Assembly (NCBI GenBank): GCA_900542985.1
Contig: UQPQ01000008.1
Span: 8,490-72,489, forward strand
From: an uncultured Bacteroides sp.
Lineage (GTDB): Bacteria; Bacteroidota; Bacteroidia; Bacteroidales; Bacteroidaceae
DNA: 64,000 nucleotides
Reading direction: 5' to 3'
The position numbers and the translations under genes were made by a program. The notes under the pieces were generated by a model. The model made no database searches. It was not told the origin of the DNA and worked only from the letters and a program-made list of their open reading frames with translations. Of the stretch, positions 60,953 to 64,000 are shown piece by piece. Numbering within the stretch: position 1 is the first letter of the stretch; each line of letters starts with the position of its first letter.

Positions 60953-62974
60953 TTATTTCTTGTAGTTCTTTAAACCTGTTCCCAGGAATTCTACATATTT
61001 CTGGATGTCTTCATCGTATGAATACGATTTGTTCAGAGGCATACCTTCGTTGTCGAGCAATACATAGAATGGCTGTGCATTTGCTCCGAATTTAGAACGT
61101 TGCAGATAGCTCCATTTGTCGCCTACGGTGCGGAGGGTACGTTCTGTACCGTTTTCTGTAATTTTGATAGGTTCAGGTAATTTAGTCTTATCGTCGACAA
61201 ACAATGTAATCAATACATAGTCGTCGTTCAGCATCTGGCTTACTTTCTGGTCTGTCCATACAGCAAGTTCCATTTTACGGCAGTTTACGCATCCGTAACC
61301 GGTAAAGTCTACCATTACAGGTTTTCCCTGCTGGCGTGCATATTCCATACCTGCATCGAAATCGTTGAATTTCGCATGTACTTCATTCTTATATAGGTTG
61401 AAGTCCTGAGTCTGCATAGGAGGAGCGAATGCGCTGACAGCTTTCAGAGGTGCACCCCACAATCCTGGAATCATATAGATGGCAAATGCCAGTGAGATAA
61501 GTGCCATGAAGAAACGAGGTACGCTTACTTTGGTATCATCGTCATCGTGAGGGAATTTGATTTTGCCCAACAGGTACATACCCAGCAATCCGAAGATTAC
61601 AATCCACAAAGCCAGGAATGTTTCACGATCGAGGATTCGCCATCCGTATGCGAGGTCGGCAACAGACAGGAATTTCAAGGCAAATGCCAGTTCGAGGAAT
61701 CCCAATACGACTTTGATTACATTCATCCATCCACCTGATTTTGGCATTGATTTCAACCATGATGGGAACAAGGCAAACAGGGTGAATGGCAAAGCCAATG
61801 CAATGGCAAATCCTAGCATACCAATCGCCGGAGCAATTACACTACCAGTAGTGGATACTTCTACCAGCAGGAAGCCGATGATAGGACCTGTACAAGAGAA
61901 TGAAACCAATGATAAGGTAAATGCCATCAGGAAGATACTCAACAAACCTGTGGTCTGTTCTGCCTTGCTGTCTACTGCATTACTCCATTTAGAAGGTAAA
62001 GTAATTTCGAATGCACCGAAGAAAGAGGCTGCAAAAACAATCAGCATCAAGCAGAACAAGATGTTGAAGATTGCATTGGTAGACAAGGCGTTCAATGCGC
62101 TTGCACCGAAGATTAAAGTAATAGCTAATCCCAGTGTGACATAGATTACTACGATGGAAGCACCATATGTCCATGCATCGCGGATTCCTTTTTTCTTGTC
62201 TTTAGTACGTTTCAGGAAGAAGCTGACAGTCATAGGAATGATAGGCCATACACAAGGAGTGAACAATGCCAATAATCCTCCCAATAAACCGGTAAAGAAG
62301 ATATAAATCCATGAGTGAGATTCTTCTCCAGCTTGTTCACCGAAGTTGCTTAATTCGTTTACAACAGGTTTCCAGTAATCTGTGGTTCCATCCAGCTGTG
62401 CAGGGGCTGTTGTTGCGGCAGCTTGTACGGTATCATTTGCATTTTCAGTTTCTGTAGCTTGAGTTGCTTCTGTTGTTTCCTGACTAGCGGGAGCAGCTGC
62501 TTGTTTGGCACTTCCTGCTGCTTTGCCTTTAAAAGTAAATTCTACATTAGTAGGAGGCATACAGTTTTGATCATCACAAGCTCCGTAATTGAGATATCCT
62601 GTAATATTGTAATCTCCTCCAGTCAGTTTAATCTTTTGTACAAAAACAGCTGTTCCTTCAAAGAAACGAACTTGCATACCGAATACAGGGTCCATCATGT
62701 CGAGTTCGTTGCCTTTTGGGGTAAGTTTACCTACCAATTCAGCTCCTTTTATCTGGTCGATGTTGAATGTAGCCGAGGTCGGACCTCCTTCTTCCAGATC
62801 TGTAGAGTATACATGCCATCCACGTTCGATGGTTCCGGTAAAGACAATCTCTGCCTCATTGTCCGAGATAGCCTTCCATTCTGTTTTAAACTGCACCGGA
62901 TCTTGCATCTGTGCGAGTACCGGCAGGCATAAAATGGCCATTAAAAGCCAGGTGAGTAGGAATCTTTTGTTCAT
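60953..62974 (-). CDS. dsbD: DsbD-like protein-disulfide reductase
   Basis: A 673-residue inner-membrane protein that carries electrons from cytoplasmic thioredoxin to the periplasm. Signal peptide MNKRFLLTWLLMAILCLPVLAQ; N-terminal DsbD-alpha-like domain to ~150 with CDDQNCMPP; a low-complexity Thr/Ala/Glu linker (about 152-190); a membrane domain with eight helices and paired cysteines (LFTPCVWPIIPM and SFSCTGPIIGF); and a C-terminal thioredoxin-like domain with GYGCVNCRKME. All six cysteines of the relay appear to be present. It has a strong promoter of its own. Confidence 0.93.
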   Translation of the reverse strand: MNKRFLLTWLLMAILCLPVLAQMQDPVQFKTEWKAISDNEAEIVFTGTIERGWHVYSTDLEEGGPTSATFNIDQIKGAELVGKLTPKGNELDMMDPVFGMQVRFFEGTAVFVQKIKLTGGDYNITGYLNYGACDDQNCMPPTNVEFTFKGKAAGSAKQAAAPASQETTEATQATETENANDTVQAAATTAPAQLDGTTDYWKPVVNELSNFGEQAGEESHSWIYIFFTGLLGGLLALFTPCVWPIIPMTVSFFLKRTKDKKKGIRDAWTYGASIVVIYVTLGLAITLIFGASALNALSTNAIFNILFCLMLIVFAASFFGAFEITLPSKWSNAVDSKAEQTTGLLSIFLMAFTLSLVSFSCTGPIIGFLLVEVSTTGSVIAPAIGMLGFAIALALPFTLFALFPSWLKSMPKSGGWMNVIKVVLGFLELAFALKFLSVADLAYGWRILDRETFLALWIVIFGLLGMYLLGKIKFPHDDDDTKVSVPRFFMALISLAFAIYMIPGLWGAPLKAVSAFAPPMQTQDFNLYKNEVHAKFNDFDAGMEYARQQGKPVMVDFTGYGCVNCRKMELAVWTDQKVSQMLNDDYVLITLFVDDKTKLPEPIKITENGTERTLRTVGDKWSYLQRSKFGANAQPFYVLLDNEGMPLNKSYSYDEDIQKYVEFLGTGLKNYKK

Positions 62975-63019
62975 TGCTTATAAATTGATTGTTTAATATT
63001 CGTTTTTCAAAAGGATTTG

Positions 63020-63052
63020 CAAAGATATAGTGTTTTATCTTATAATAACAAA
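63020..63052 (-). promoter_or_regulatory. Promoter of the dsbD-like gene
   Basis: TTTG (63052-63049), a 21-nt spacer and TATCTTTG (63027-63020) on the minus strand. Confidence 0.7.
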
Positions 63053-63641
63053 TGAATATTGGAAAAATATTGGAAAAAGTAAGTTGAACATTTGTCGTAA
63101 GAATGAGTCTTTTAAGTTGAAAGCCTTTTATTGAGAATGATTGTCTGGTGTATAAAAGGTATTAGATTTAAGGCTATGGATATGAAAAGCGAACTTTTAA
63201 TATATACTATTTGTGTTGATATATAGTGGTTTATACCTCTTTATCTTATTCGTGAAGAGAAGAAATTAAGTTTGAATGGGAATATGATATTTCATCTGTT
63301 TTGAACTTTTTGAGAAGGTTTATGTCATTATTCTTTTTTGTTGGAACAAAATTCTATGGATTTGGACAAAATATTGGAGGTGCTTTAGGTTGTAGGTTGA
63401 TTGATAGGAGGACGTATAACTTGATGATAATGTTTGCGTAGCCGGTATACGTAGGTACAAAACGAAATATGGTCTTATGAAAAATTTGATCTTTTCTTTT
63501 TTTTAGGGTGATTTGTTCTTATTTGATCCGGTTTAGTACGGAAAATTGTTTTAAAAAATAGAGAAAATCTGTTCTCATGTAACGAATGCGTATTTTTAAA
63601 TGCTTTTTTGTTACGATATTTTATAAAAATAAATTCATGTA
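63053..63641. other. AT-rich intergenic region without a recognised gene
   Basis: About 590 nt between two divergent promoters. I see no convincing ORF, RNA fold or repeat. Confidence 0.45.
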
Positions 63642-63673
63642 TTTGAATATTTTTGTGAAAACTATTAAATTTG
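63642..63673 (+). promoter_or_regulatory. Promoter of the thioredoxin-like gene
   Basis: TTTG (63642-63645), a 20-nt spacer and TAAATTTG (63666-63673), 30 nt before the start codon: a full consensus match. Confidence 0.75.
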
Positions 63674-63703
63674 CGCCCATTAAATTTAAAATAGTGTAAT
63701 TGT

Positions 63704-63982
63704 ATGTGTAGTAAGAAGAGATTTTTGTTATTTATTTTAACGCTTGTCGTAATGGCTCTGCCGTTGAGAGCTGAAGGAATCGCATTTTTTCATGGAACTT
63801 GGCAAGAGACTTTAGCTAAAGCGAAGTCTGAAAACAAACTGGTATTTGTTGATTTTTATACTCAATGGTGTGGACCTTGTTTGAACATGGCTCAGACGGT
63901 GTTTGTATTGCCGGAAGTCGGAGCTTTTTATAATGCCTTAATTCTGCAACACTATAATTTAACTTTATTTATAAGTTCCTGA
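63704..63982 (+). pseudogene. Interrupted thioredoxin-like exported protein gene
   Basis: The frame starts with a signal peptide (MCSKKRFLLFILTLVVMALPLRA), then HGTWQETLAKAKSENKLVFVDF and the active site WCGPC (55-59). After PEVGAFYNA (about residue 78) the thioredoxin pattern stops: the next residues LILQHYNLTL do not resemble the expected strand and a TGA follows at 63980-63982. No other frame continues the domain. An insertion element or a deletion near 63935 is likely; the window ends 18 nt later, so the inserted sequence cannot be identified. Confidence 0.6.
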
Positions 63983-64000
63983 GCAACAAAAAGTTGCCCA

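Noticed and set aside
63053..63641. Hidden gene in the 590-nt gap between dsbD-like and thioredoxin-like genes
   Set aside because: Frames are short, with frequent stops on both strands, and no promoter-start combination besides those of the two flanking genes was seen.

Overview
The window is a stretch of chromosome from a member of the Bacteroidota, most likely Bacteroides or Phocaeicola. The evidence is: (i) many promoters of the Bacteroides type, with a -7 box TAnnTTTG and often a TTTG about 20 nt upstream; (ii) almost no Shine-Dalgarno sequences; (iii) an lpxC-fabZ fusion gene; (iv) an EF-G paralogue next to an RprX/RprY-like two-component system; (v) family-specific proteins such as a DUF4827 lipoprotein and a DcaP-like porin. 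It is nearly all core chromosome. I see no prophage, integrative element, CRISPR array or defence island. The right edge cuts into a thioredoxin-like gene that appears to be interrupted.

Layout. 1-9.1 kb: a metallophosphoesterase lipoprotein, rpe, a comEC-like gene, a DHH phosphoesterase, a DUF4827 lipoprotein, glmM, a GH16 lipoprotein, and hemW on the opposite strand. 9.5-14.2 kb: an EF-G2-type factor whose G3 motif lacks the catalytic histidine, then rprX/rprY-like genes. 14.2-19.5 kb: a small membrane protein, a MarR regulator, rpsF-rpsR-rplI, a 61-residue lipoprotein, mtaB and a glycosyltransferase. 19.7-25 kb: a secreted phosphoesterase, a YczE/YitT-type membrane protein, a sodium:amino-acid symporter and miaA. 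25.2-29 kb: the lipid A operon lpxD - lpxC/fabZ - lpxA followed by a pRiA4b ORF-3-like gene. 29.2-32.8 kb: a small membrane gene, prfA, pyrF, and purM. 32.9-41.4 kb: a GHL10-type hydrolase, two outer-membrane proteins, a TPR protein, a TapB-like exported protein and a beta-mannosidase. 41.6-49.3 kb: an acyl-CoA synthetase with an XRE-cupin regulator, a Crp-type regulator facing an EamA transporter, recQ and recJ. 49.5-53.2 kb: a C1 peptidase, an M24 peptidase and a patatin. 53.9-60.9 kb: rny, zapA, a coiled-coil gene, queD-queE, tRNA-Trp, a uracil-DNA glycosylase-family gene, a conserved unknown, an AlbA_2 protein and a cysteine desulfidase-like gene. 61-64 kb: a dsbD-like gene and the interrupted thioredoxin gene.

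The functional groups are translation (rpsF/R, rplI, prfA, EF-G2, miaA, mtaB, tRNA-Trp), envelope (lipid A genes, glmM, porin, lipoproteins), nucleotide metabolism (pyrF, purM, queD/E), DNA and RNA maintenance (recQ, recJ, rny, glycosylase) and extracytoplasmic redox and hydrolysis.

The most unusual signals are non-coding. Three arrays of imperfect 21-22-bp tandem repeats each sit between convergent genes (22.3, 41.5 and 53.4 kb); the first two are homologous to each other. A second dispersed repeat with a short hairpin is embedded in the promoters of hemW and of the TPR gene. Two short unlisted ORFs (upstream of recJ and of the mannosidase) and a hairpin with a T-run between zapA and rny also deserve attention.
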